Origin: Datisca glomerata
Taxonomy: Eukaryota > Streptophyta > Magnoliopsida > Cucurbitales > Datiscaceae
Direction: 5' to 3'
Length of the DNA stretch: 64,000 bases
Assembly (NCBI GenBank): GCA_003255025.1
Contig: QANY01011952.1
Location: 1,735,359 to 1,799,358, forward strand
Every line of letters starts with the position of its first letter. Position 1 is the first letter of the stretch. Below the pieces are notes generated by a model. That model saw only the letters and a list, made by a program, of their open reading frames with translations, searched no databases and was not told the DNA's origin. A program made the translations under genes and the position numbers. Below, one piece after another: positions 1-8,871 of the stretch.

Positions 1-1405
1 ATATATGTATATATTAGTTAGACAGTACTTTATCTAACAACATGTGTATATATTAGTTAGACAATACTTTATCTAACAATATATTGTGTTATATTATAAG
101 AGGCAACACATAATGAATAATATGTCGAGAATAATCATATCGAGTAATATAAAATATGAATGAAGTTCAATCACAATTTTATAGTGGAATGCATTATAAT
201 TAATAATTAATAAATCTGATCGTTGATTTGGTCAATAGATTTTATTAATTATTTAGTCATGAGCATTTTTATCTGATGGTCCTCGAGATAACCTATGGGT
301 TATAGATATTATTATCATAGCAGTAATAAATAGGTACGGCATGGATACCTAGTAGTCAATGAAATCATTCTTAATTTCAGTGATGAAAATTATTAATTAA
401 AATTAATTTAAATTAAGAGATGATTTTCAGTTAATTCTAGCAGTTAGGGGTGTTCAAAATTGTCCCGAATTGAATCGAAAATGATTGTTCAGTCAGTTCT
501 TTATATGTGTTTGGTTCGGTTCGATTTAGAAAAATGAGATAAACGAAGTTCGGTTCAGAATTTTGGTGGTTCTTGAACCGAACCAAACTGAAACATTAAA
601 TTCATATTTTTTTTTGTTTTCATATATCATATCAAATCAAACCGAACCGAACCGAAACAAAACTTTGATTCTATATTAATTTTTTCAATAATATCATTTA
701 AAAATGATTTAAAAAGTGAATTTTTAATTAATAATACTGAATCGAAGAACTGAACCGAATCGAACCAAATCAAAACTCACGGTTCGGTTCGCTTTGGTTA
801 TTTTGACATGAACAATTAAGTTTGGTTCGATATTATTACGAATCAAAGTTTCAGTTCAGTTCAATTTTTCACCAAAAAATCGACCGAACCGAACCGTGAA
901 CACCCCTACTAGCAGTTGGATTTGACTATAAAAAAGGCTTCTCTTAAAGATGCAAGCTAAGCTTATTGACATCATCAGTGAGAGAAGAGAAAATTTTAGC
1001 GAGACTAATCTTTTCCCTAGCAAAAATTAAATGGAATGGAAATTTTGATTTCTCTTCAAGGTGCCCACACTCGACAATCGATTAACGACCTGCAGAATGA
1101 CGAGGAAGATCATGAGGTATTGATTCATGATTCTCGATGATTTAGAGCGTTACTATCAGTTCATGACAGTGGTAAGTGGTAGTGTGGATGGCGGTGTGGG
1201 TAGTAACTCTTCTCATGATATTCACGGTTTGACACATAGATCGAAGACAGTTCATGCGTAGATCAAAAAATTAGATCACGAAGAAAATCTTAAATTTTGG
1301 GGTTCACGTAAATGTGATTTCTATATTCGCTCTAGAATAAATTAGATTGTTTAATAATTAGATTTTAAGATTGTGACAGTTTTTTGGAGCGTAAATCCTT
1401 TTAAT
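1..1405 (+). repeat. Copia 5' LTR (3' portion only)
   Basis: It aligns with 9625-10517. Shared landmarks include the 'gtatatattagttaga' start, 'gcaagctaagc', the 'cacggtttgac' segment and the final 'aatccttttaat'. About 750 bp of LTR lie upstream of the window, judged from the 3' copy. A short direct duplication near 1-80 (two copies of the 'gtatatattagttagaca' unit) is absent from the 3' LTR, and the MITE at 445-908 is also private to this copy. Confidence 0.85.
445..908. mobile_element. hAT-type MITE, 464 bp
   Basis: It has perfect 12-bp terminal inverted repeats, TAGGGGTGTTCA (445-456) and TGAACACCCCTA (897-908). It is flanked by the perfect 8-bp direct repeat CTAGCAGT at 437-444 and 909-916. 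The 3' LTR of the same Copia has the uninterrupted site near 10030-10045, so this is a real insertion after the Copia arrived. An 8-bp duplication fits hAT transposases. The interior has no coding capacity and is rich in inverted motifs of the GGTTCGGTTCG / CGAACCGAACC kind, so it could fold into a long imperfect hairpin. Confidence 0.93.
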
Positions 1406-1420
1406 TGTTATCAGAGCCCA
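1406..1420 (+). other. Copia primer binding site (initiator tRNA-Met type)
   Basis: 'tgttatcagagccca' directly follows the LTR end. It differs by one base from the usual plant Copia TGGTATCAGAGC complementary to initiator tRNA-Met, and it fixes the 5' LTR end at about 1405. Confidence 0.8.
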
Positions 1421-2990
1421 TTCTAAATTTATTTATTTTATGTCTATTGTTCAAACGAATACCCTATGGATTATTAGATTCATAGAACCCTAACTCCTTC
1501 TGTAGGATTATTTTGATTTAATCTCTCTTGCATAGCCATTTAGATTTAAGTGTAATTTTCTGTTGGTTTAGTAATTAAAGGGAGAATGTATGAAGAGATT
1601 TATTTTTTCTTATAGGTTCGCATTTATGTTACATATTTTCTTGTAAACTTTCCTAAAAAAAGTTAATATTTTTATGATGTAATTATTCAGGCTGGGTGGA
1701 GATCGAATCAATACAAAAAGAGGAAATCGAAGAATGAACGAGACCACGTGACCACACCACAAGTGGCTACACCACGAATGGGAGAATGAAGCACCAATCA
1801 CTATTATTATCGCTGTAGGGTTTCCTGCCACGGGCATGCTGCGTCACATCGCCCAGATGTCTGAGGGCCACAAGTTTGGGGGTCGGTGGTAGAAGTTGTT
1901 CAGATAGTGGCAGCGAGTGGTAGTCAACAGTGACCAACGGTGAGGTTGATGTTGGTAATCAACAGTAGACGGTTGCGGTGCCAAGGGATCATATCTCAAT
2001 CAATCTTGAAGATCGATTTTAAATTTTGAACTAAGATAGGATTAGGATTATGCAAGGCTAGCGTTTATTTTAGATATTTATTTTTTATATCCTGCTATTT
2101 TGTTTATTTTCTTTGATGCACATTACATTTAGATACTATGTGTCATTTGATTTCTAAAAGAATAAGCGTTTGTGATTGCATAATGAAATAAAATTAAGCT
2201 TAATCGATTAGGGGCATAAAATGGTTAACCCTAGAAGAATATTTTCAAGCTTATTTAAAATGAAAATTTCAATTTTAATAATCTTGTTAGATATGTAATT
2301 TGTCATTAATAAAATTTTGAGATTATTAGAATTTAGATAAAATTGTATTAACCAAAATATTATACTAATTGAGCATCCTCGACTAATCTAAGTAGATTGA
2401 AAGATTAGGATGAGTATTAGCTAATGTCACTTAGTAACCCGTAGTAATAAAAACTCACGTAATTTAAAAAAATCAAGTGGGGATGAGATTCTTAATGAAA
2501 ACTCATAGTCTCCATTATTGGGGCATAATAATGTGTTTGGGTACCTCGTCTTAATCCTAGAAGCTTCCTAAAGGAGGGTATCCAAAGCATAAGATATTAT
2601 GAGTATAGTCTTCATAATGACCACCTTGATAAGTGAGTAACTGAGAACGACCTGTCTAGGCAGGAGTTGTCCACTTGTCATAATTCTGAGGGTGAAATAA
2701 TGGTATATACTTGACTCATTTATCTAGTATCTTGCCTAAGTGATTTTATTACTTATTTTGAGAGACCGTAGCCTAATGTTAGTTAATTATGAGGTATTAG
2801 TACCAGATTAGTAGGATTACTAGGTATTAGTATCAGATTAGTAATTAATTAGATTGGACTATCCTACTTAACTTTTAAATGTAAGTTGTTCCTATGCTTG
2901 TGTATGTTTATGAGAGTTTACATATCATTTCATACATTGCATATTTCTTTTTGAGTTTTTTATTCTTATATTATAATGTATGCTTAAATT
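1421..2990 (+). other. Copia untranslated leader / decayed 5' internal region
   Basis: This stretch lies between the primer binding site and the first recognisable Gag sequence. No coherent reading frame is visible on either strand. It is AT-rich with scattered GT-rich patches at 1880-1980. Confidence 0.5.
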
Positions 2991-2995
2991 AGAAT

Positions 2996-3810
2996 GTGCA
3001 TTTAGTTATTGAGATTTTCTTAATTATTTTTCACTATTTTAAAATGCCATCCATGAGCCTATTTACGTCAACACCGAAAGAAAATAAACATAGTGGACCA
3101 AACTATGTTTACAGGAAGCGTAACGTAGACATCATCTTATCTGCTAGGAATTACGTATGTTTTTACGGAGCCTTGTTCTCCAGCTCTCAATGAAAAGTCT
3201 CTAGGTATGAGATTGAAGCATATTCCACGTGAAATAGAAGGATGAGTTAGCACGTGGCTAAGTATTGGCCTTTATGATCGATGTGTTGCAGCAACAAAAT
3301 CATTCCATGTCCACGATTGAGGATATCATGCTTAGCCTCCAAGAGATGTTTAGAAACCAGGGGCGGCCAGTTAAGCTAGAAGCCATGAAGGCTATCATGA
3401 ATGCTAAGAGAAGCTGACAACTCCTATTAGAGATCATTTACTGAAAGTGATCGGTTATGTTAAGGAGATGGAGGGACACAAATTGATATGGTATTGGCTT
3501 CTCTGCCATACTTATTTAGTCAGTTTAAGATTAATTATGTTATGAATAAGCATGCATTGACTTTGACCGTGTTGATGAGACAACTCTAGATAGAAGAGAA
3601 TATATTGAAAGTCTCACCTAGCGTAAATGTGACACAAACTTCTATACCTTTTGGGCCTACGTCTAAGCCTAAGAAGAAGAAGAAGAAGAAGGTTTCTATG
3701 TAAGGATAATTCAAGAAAGGGGAAAGTTCAAGGGTGAGAGCAAGTTTTTCCATTGTGGTAAGACTTGCACTAGAGAGCAAGGATTTCCTAAGAACTGAAC
3801 AAAGTTATGT
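2996..3810 (+). pseudogene. Copia Gag remnant with degenerate zinc knuckle
   Basis: Gag would form the virus-like particle. The first readable segment contains 'GPNYVYRKRNVDIILSARNY', matching the N-terminal Gag region of plant Copia elements, where a GPNY-x2-WKRNLDIVL-like stretch is typical (the Trp is lost here). In another frame at about 3465-3640 comes the middle of Gag ('MVLASLPYLFSQFKINYVMN'), then a Lys-rich run coded by an AAG microsatellite at 3669-3690. A remnant of the zinc knuckle (FHCGKT) lies near 3745-3765, but its later Cys/His residues are lost. At least two frame changes and several stops make it non-functional. No credible start codon survives. Confidence 0.75.
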
Positions 3811-4250
3811 GGTTTATTTATATCATTGAGTCATGTTTAGTTGGTGATTCTACCAGATTCTAGTTTGTTTATTCTACAACCACTAATCACATATGCAATT
3901 CTTTGTAAGATTCCAAGAAACTAAGAGACTAGTTAAAGGGGGAACTGCTAGTTATTCTTGGGACGAATGCGTGGGTTACAGTTGTCTCAATTGGGGGTTT
4001 TCTATGTACTTTGATGAGTTTAGGAGTATTTCTTGGTAGATCGTCTTTATGTACCGATCATACAGAGAAAATTTATGTTTCCAACCTTGGTTTAGAGTGT
4101 TTTTATTTGTATTTTTCAAATACTTTAACTTTTAAAAAAAATAAAAGTTTTATTTGTTTTGGTACATTGGTTGAGGATTGTATTTTATTACTCCTGAAAG
4201 ATTAATGTCATGATATTGAAGTAGATAATAGTTTATATATTACACCTAAA
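3811..4250 (+). pseudogene. Copia aspartic protease remnant
   Basis: This lies between the zinc knuckle and the pre-integrase segment, where Copia protease is expected. 'STTTNHICNSL' (about 3862-3905) corresponds to the DSGAxxHxC active-site region, but the catalytic DSG is not preserved. The segment 4011-4205 is open for 64 codons and fits the second half of the protease by position. The enzyme would be dead. Confidence 0.55.
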
Positions 4251-4264
4251 AGAAGAAAGGTTTC

Positions 4265-5050
4265 TCAAAATAACGAAACACATTTACGACACTTATTTCT
4301 GAGAATATGAATAAGATTCAAAGACTAGTAAGAGATGGGCGTCTTAGCTCTTTTAGCTAGAGACTTTACTAGACTAATAATCCTATATAGAACGTAAGAT
4401 TATCAACAAGCCTTTTAAGGAAAAAGGAGATAGAGTTTTAGAGGTGTTAGAGTTAGTGCACACTGACTTATGTTGACCAATGAATGTCCAAGTTAGAGGT
4501 GGCTATGAGTATTTGGCAATTTTCAGATGATTACTCTTAATACATCTACATCTATTTAATATCAAAATTCTAAAACTTTGATAAATCCAAAGAGTTTAGA
4601 TTGAAACTCGAGAATGCATTGGATAAAAAGATTAAATGTCTTTGATTAGAGGAAGTGAATATCTCTTTGTGACATTAATGGACTATTTAGTCAAAAATGA
4701 GATTTCATCCCAGCTCACTGCACCGAGGAATCCCCAGTAAAATGCTGTAGCTAAAAGGATAAAAAAAACTCTCTTGAACATGGTGATATCTATGTTGAGC
4801 TATTCTTTTTCTCTTGTTTCCTTTAATGGATATGCCTTGAAAATAGCTGCACACATTCTTAATCTAGTACATTCTAAAGCTGTAGCTGGGACTCCATTCA
4901 ATTTTGACATGGATGTAAACCTAGTTTGCCTCATCTCCATATTTGGGGATGTCCAGCGCACGTGCTAAAGGATAATGTTGCCAAGTTGAAACCTAGATCA
5001 AAGGTATGTGTTTTTTTAGGGTATGAAAAAGGAACAAGAGGATTCCTATT
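4265..5050 (+). pseudogene. Copia pre-integrase and integrase remnant, catalytic Glu replaced by Lys
   Basis: The segment starts with the His-rich pre-integrase motif (about 4280, 'THLRHLFLRI'). The integrase core follows at about 4440 ('LELVHTDLC', first catalytic Asp, then 'GGYEYLAIF'). The region of the second Asp is scrambled around 4640-4680. Near 4735-4765 the usual NGVAERxNRT helix is read as 'NAVAKRIKKT', so the third catalytic acid is Lys. The frame at 4774-4968 carries the 'NMVISMLSYS' to 'GTPF' stretch of Copia integrase, and 4940-5045 carries the 'HIWGCPAHV' and 'KVCVFLGYEKGTRGF' blocks across a frameshift. Family membership is clear. Activity is excluded. Confidence 0.85.
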
Positions 5051-5330
5051 TAATAATACTAAAAGTATTTGCCCTCTTAAGAGATGACTATATTACAAAC
5101 TTTAGGTTTAAGAGCAGCATTATCTTAAAAGATTTAATTGATTCTGACACTGGCATACAATATCAATAAAATAAATCTAGAGAGGTTACAGAGAATGTAG
5201 CTTGCATAGAGAATGAAATTGAAAACTATGCAGCAACATCATGGTGGGAAGTAATTATATCCCCCAAGGAGATATATGTTCTTGGGATATTTTTTTTATT
5301 TTGTCTTGGAGGAACATGACTCAGATCCCT
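5051..5330 (+). other. Copia integrase-RT linker, decayed
   Basis: This variable, low-conservation stretch joins the integrase C-terminus to RT. Open patches on the opposite strand look like non-coding shadow. No separate gene is seen. Confidence 0.5.
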
Positions 5331-5800
5331 AGAACTACAGTGAGGCAATGAAAGATGTTGATATAGATAATTGGCAAAGGTGATGGAATCTGAAATGGAT
5401 TCAATGTACTCTAATGGAGTATGAGAGCTTCTACAAGCATCTAAATGGGTAAAACCAGTTGAGTGCAAGTGGGCTTAAAGTCGAAAGCCAGGCATATGCG
5501 GAAGGTGAAAACCTTCAAAGTTAGGCTTGTTTCAAAAGGGTAATACTTAAAAAGAGGGAATCATTTATGAAGAGGCTTTTTTACCAATGGCCACACATAA
5601 GTTTATAAGGATATTGTTTTCCATTACGGCTCATCTTAATTTTGAGATTGGGCAAATGAATGTCAATATCAAATTTCTAAATGTCAATCTTGAAGAAACT
5701 ATCTTTATGTCTCAGCTTGGGGGCTTCATCACAAATGGCAAGGAAAATATGATTTGCAAGTTAAATAGGTTTATTTATAGACTTAAGCGAGCTTATTATT
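5331..5800 (+). pseudogene. Copia reverse transcriptase, N-terminal part
   Basis: RT fingers and palm begin at about 5390 ('MDSMYSNGVWELLQASKWVK', then 'VECKWA'). After a stop and a frame change they continue in 5587-5800, where 'IRILFSITAHLNFEIGQMNV', 'FLNVNLEETIFMSQLGGFI' and 'CKLNRFIYRLKRA' are typical Copia RT blocks. The expected Asp in the QMDVKTAFL motif is Asn here. Homology stops abruptly at about 5800, just after the YGLKQA-equivalent, where plastid-derived DNA begins. The matching second half resumes at 6687. Confidence 0.88.
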
Positions 5801-5810
5801 ATTCTAGTCC

Positions 5811-5944
5811 CAACTTATCGGCCAAAGGAAATCTATATAGATCAAGTTCCATTAATAGAAAAGGTGGACTAATGACATATGGACCATCACAAATAGCACT
5901 GAATATTGAACCCAAGTCAATCGACTGGAACACGACACCATACG
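5811..5944. other. Unassigned segment at the start of the plastid-derived insert
   Basis: This lies between the broken RT and the first ycf2 piece and is not part of the tandem duplication. It is open on both strands for its whole length. It may be another organellar piece, but no gene is recognised. Confidence 0.35.
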
Positions 5945-6080
5945 CAGCTAAAAAGTGGTATTTACTAGCAACAAAATAATGGAAGTAGTCAATCAATATA
6001 GATTTTTACAAAATCTGATTCAAATCCAATATAAGACATATGGATACATAAAAAATGTAATTCATAATCAACATATGGAA
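5945..6080 (+). pseudogene. ycf2: ycf2 fragment, sense orientation
   Basis: Read on + it gives '[20 protein letters not shown]' and then '[15 protein letters not shown]', the ycf2 segment that normally follows the LEDPKPK block of this large plastid AAA-type protein. In an intact ycf2 this is next to the segment found here at 6495-6684 in the opposite direction, so the two have been separated and inverted. It runs directly into psaA sequence. Confidence 0.85.
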
Positions 6081-6085
6081 TTTTT

Positions 6086-6297
6086 TTCCTAGGTGCTCAT
6101 TTTGAATGGGCTTTTAGGTTAATGTTTCTATTCAGTGGGCGGCGTTCTTGGATAATAAATTTAAGGTTGCTCCTTCTACTAAGCCTAGATCCTTAAGTAT
6201 TGTCCCAAGGCGTGTTGTAGGAGTAACCCATTACCTTCAGGATGGAATAGCCACAATATGGGCAGTCTTCTTAGCAAGAATTATTTTAGTAGGATAA
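6086..6297 (+). pseudogene. psaA: psaA 3' end, copy 1
   Basis: This is the C-terminus of the photosystem I P700 apoprotein A1. 'FLGAHF', 'LMFLFSG', '[20 protein letters not shown]' and a terminal 'IILVG' followed by TAA at 6295-6297 are recognisable. Compared with copy 2 it lacks about 33 bp covering the '[11 protein letters not shown]' part. Only the last 70 codons or so are present, without a promoter. Confidence 0.92.
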
Positions 6298-6322
6298 TGG
6301 CTAAGAGGATTTGAAAGGCATT

Positions 6323-6462
6323 ATGGCGCTAAGATTTCAGAGGTTTAGCTAAGGCTTAGCTCAGGACCCCACTACTCGTCGTATTTGTTTTGGTATTTCT
6401 ACCACACAAGAGTACTTCGAAAGTCATGATGATATTACTGGAGAGCGTCTTTATCATAATAT
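6323..6462 (+). pseudogene. psaB: psaB 5' end, copy 1
   Basis: The start ATG at 6323 follows the psaA stop after 25 bp, as in plastid genomes. 'MALRFQRFS', a stop, then '[16 protein letters not shown]' and '[13 protein letters not shown]' identify the N-terminus of photosystem I P700 apoprotein A2. Homology ends at about 6462, roughly 45 codons in. Confidence 0.92.
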
Positions 6463-6494
6463 AAAGCTAGCAAATACCACTTTTTTTATCTTTC

Positions 6495-6684
6495 AAATCA
6501 TTCCCGGTGGAGGTCCGAAACCATTTTTTATGATCCTTCGATAAAAAGATTCATAAAATATAGTAGGTGGAATCAATAAATATTTCTTTTTCGATTCATT
6601 ACTGGACTTGAATACCTCATTCAATAATGTTTTTTATCCAACCGTAGGAATCAGTTGAAAAGGAAAATCTCGTATGACACACCT
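6495..6684 (-). pseudogene. ycf2: ycf2 fragment, antisense orientation, copy 1
   Basis: It is homologous to the better preserved copy at 7665-7858 and encodes on - the ycf2 stretch upstream of the piece at 5945-6080. It ends exactly where Copia RT resumes (6687). Confidence 0.8.
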
Positions 6685-6686
6685 AG

Positions 6687-7224
6687 AACATCAAGTTTGA
6701 TCAAGCAATGAAGTTTTTCATTTTTCATCAAAATCCTGATGAACCATGTGTTTACAGGTGAAAGGATGGAAACATAGTAGTTTTCTTGGTCCTTTACATA
6801 GAGGAAATTCTACTCAAATGTAATGTTGTGGTTGTCAAATAAGTTTGATATGAAGGATCTAGAAGAAGTAACATATATTCTTGAGATCAAGGTCATTCGT
6901 AATCGAGGATCTAGAAGAATATGTTTATCCCAATCTGTGTATATAAATAAGATTTCGAAGAGGTTTGCGATGCAGGATTTCAAAAAAGGTTAGCTGACAT
7001 TGAATTCATATATCTAAGGATTGACGTCCTAAGGCGCAATATGAGATATATAGCATGAAGAAATTCCGTAGGCTTTTGTAGTGGGAAGTCTCATCTATGC
7101 AATGTTGTGTACAGACCAAACATCTATTTCATAGTAGGTGTGGTTAGCATATATCAATCGAATCCAAGCAGAGAACATTGGGTAGCAATGAAGTATATAC
7201 ACAAGTATCTTAAGAGAACACGAG
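6687..7224 (+). pseudogene. Copia RT C-terminal part, copy 1
   Basis: RT resumes with 'NIKFDQAMKFFIFHQNPDEP' and 'CVYR'. The catalytic loop at about 6785-6810 reads LYIEEIL where active RTs have YVDD, so the metal-binding aspartates are lost. 'KFDMKDLEEVTYILEIKV' and 'RICLSQSVYINKI' follow. Position 7100-7224 holds the start of the RNase H-proximal segment, which breaks off at the duplication junction. Confidence 0.88.
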
Positions 7225-7255
7225 AAATGTAATTCATTATCTACATATGGCCTTT

Positions 7256-7498
7256 TTTCCTAGGTGCTCATTTGTATGGGCTTTTAATTTAATGTTTCTA
7301 TTCAATGGGCGAGGTTCTTGACAAGAACTTATTGAATCCATCGTTTGGGCTCATAATAAATTAAAAGTTGCTTATTCTACTCAACCTAGATCCTTAAGTA
7401 TTGTCCTAGGGCGTGCTGTAGGAGTAACCCATTACCTTCAGGATGGAATTGCCACAACCTGGGCAGTCTTCTTAGCAATAATTATTTTAGTAGGATAA
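7256..7498 (+). pseudogene. psaA: psaA 3' end, copy 2
   Basis: This copy keeps the '[15 protein letters not shown]' segment that copy 1 has lost, and ends at TAA 7496-7498. One missing base near 7272 shifts the frame inside the FLGAHFVWAF block. The unit preserves more of the ancestral insert than unit 1. Confidence 0.93.
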
Positions 7499-7523
7499 TG
7501 GCTAGGGGGATTTGAAAGGCATT

Positions 7524-7644
7524 ATGGCACTAAGATTTCTGAGGTTTAGCTAAGGCTTAGCTCAGGACCCCACTACTCGTCATATTTGTTTTGGTATTGC
7601 TACGACACATGACTTCAAAAGTCATGATGATATTACTGAAGATA
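7524..7644 (+). pseudogene. psaB: psaB 5' end, copy 2
   Basis: 'MALRFLRFS', a stop, '[20 protein letters not shown]' and '[10 protein letters not shown]' match the psaB N-terminus. The same stop after RFS occurs in both copies, so it arose before the duplication. Confidence 0.92.
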
Positions 7645-7664
7645 AGGCTTGAATATACCACTTT

Positions 7665-7858
7665 TTTATTCCCGCTGGAGGTCCGGACCCATTTTTTCTG
7701 ATCATTCTATAAAAAGATTCATCCTCTTCATAAAAAATAGGGGTTGGAACCAATAAATATTTCTTTTTTGATTCATTACTATAGTTGAATACCTCATTCA
7801 ATAATGATTCTTTTATCCCGTAGGAATCAGTTGAAAATGTAAATCTCGTATGACACAC
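7665..7858 (-). pseudogene. ycf2: ycf2 fragment, antisense orientation, copy 2
   Basis: On - it is open for about 65 codons and reads '[20 protein letters not shown]' followed by '[20 protein letters not shown]'. This is recognisable ycf2, ending where the IRKKWVR-type continuation would come. It lies head to head with the psaA/psaB piece. Confidence 0.85.
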
Positions 7859-7861
7859 CTA

Positions 7862-8240
7862 GAACATCAAGTTTGATCAAGCAATGAAGTAATTCATTTT
7901 TAATCAAAATCCTGATGAACCATGTGTTTTCAAGTGAAAGGATGGAGACATAGTAGTTTTCTTGGTTCTTTACATAGAGGGTATTCTACTCAAATGTAAA
8001 GTTGTAGTTGTCGTATAAGTTTAATATGAAGGACCTAGAAGAAGTAACATATGCTATTGAGAATAAGGTCATTCGTAATCGAGGATCTAGAAGAATATGT
8101 TTATCCCAATCTGCGTATATAGTTAAGATTTTGAAGAGGTTCATGATGTAGCGTCCTAAGGCGCAATATGAGATAAATATCGTGAAGACAATTTCCTATG
8201 CTTCTGTAATGGGAAGTCTCATCCATGCAATGTTGTGTAC
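7862..8240 (+). pseudogene. Copia RT C-terminal part, copy 2
   Basis: It repeats the RT segment of unit 1 with the catalytic loop read as LYIEGIL (about 7965-7985). The first Asp-to-Glu change is shared with unit 1 and therefore predates the duplication. Relative to unit 1 the copy lacks a short piece near 8145-8155 (after 'gatgtag'). Confidence 0.87.
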
Positions 8241-8871
8241 ATACCAAATACCTATTTCATAATAGGCGTGGTTAGAATATATCAATCGTATCTAAGTAGA
8301 GAACATTGGATAGCAATGAAGTATATACTCAAGTATCTTAAGAGAACAATAGATTATATACTTCTCTTCCATAATGAGAGTCTCATACCAATTGGGTATA
8401 TGAACTCAAATTTTCAATCAGATCAAGACTTTAGGGAGTTTACCTCCTACGTGTTTTATTTGAGAAAAGGAGCGGTCAGTTGGAGGAGTGCAAAACAGAA
8501 CTACATTGTGGGTTCAACCATGGAAGCTAAATTTGTAGCTGGTTCAGAAGCTGCAAAAGAAGTTGTCTAGCTGTGAAAGTTCCTAGATGGGTTACAGATT
8601 GAAATGATCGACAGAATCCTGGTCACAATAAACCTGATCACAATTTATTGTGACAATACAATAACAATCACGTTATCCAAAGAATCTCGAAACTATCTAG
8701 GAGGAAAACCCATTGATCTCATAGAGAGGAGATTTAGTTGTCTCTAGGATAGTTTCAGTAGAGAACCTGGCACACCCATTTTCTAATACTTAGTCATAAA
8801 TGTCTTTGGATCACATATAGAGAACATGGGGTTAAGCTCGTTGAAGACATGATTTATGGCAAGTAGAAGAT
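8235..8871 (+). pseudogene. Copia RNase H
   Basis: The longest open stretch of the element (8235-8570) contains 'YQSYLSREHWIAMKYILKYL', 'IGYMNSNFQSDQDFREFTSY' and 'AVSWRSAKQNYIVGSTMEAK', the typical Copia RNase H blocks. The first catalytic Asp (GYxDSDF in the family) is Asn here. The acidic STMEAE motif has become STMEAK. Past a stop the frame continues with 'ITIYCDNTITITLSKE', which retains the YCDN Asp, and ends with 'HIENMGLSS' just before the LTR. Confidence 0.88.
8861..8871 (+). other. Copia polypurine tract
   Basis: 'aagtagaaga' immediately precedes the TGTTAGGAT start of the 3' LTR. It would be the plus-strand priming site. Confidence 0.6.

Larger units (their letters stand above)
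5800..6686. other. Chimeric plastid-derived DNA (NUPT), copy 1
   Basis: The insert interrupts the Copia RT between adjacent conserved blocks. It joins plastid pieces that are not neighbours in a normal plastome: ycf2 (+), the psaA end plus psaB start (+), then ycf2 (-). The psaA-psaB junction keeps its native 25-bp spacing. The first 130 bp (5811-5944) have an open frame but no assigned origin. The pieces are diverged and contain indels, so the insertion is not recent. Whether the pieces arrived joined or one by one cannot be told. Confidence 0.85.
6053..7224 (+). repeat. Tandem duplication, unit 1 (plastid DNA plus Copia RT)
   Basis: The unit runs from 'aaaaatgtaattcataatc' to 'cttaagagaacacgag' and is followed at once by a second unit that starts again with the same plastid sequence. 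It contains psaA/psaB/ycf2 fragments and the second half of RT up to the RNase H boundary. Because both units carry the plastid-RT junction, the duplication came after the plastid insertion. Confidence 0.9.
7225..8341 (+). repeat. Tandem duplication, unit 2
   Basis: This is the second copy of 6053-7224, clearly diverged from unit 1 and carrying private indels. Past about 8341 it continues into the only RNase H of the element. Confidence 0.9.

Noticed and set aside
5226..5468. 80-codon open frame on - in the Copia element
   Set aside because: Opposite to the recognised RT start on +; no family resemblance.
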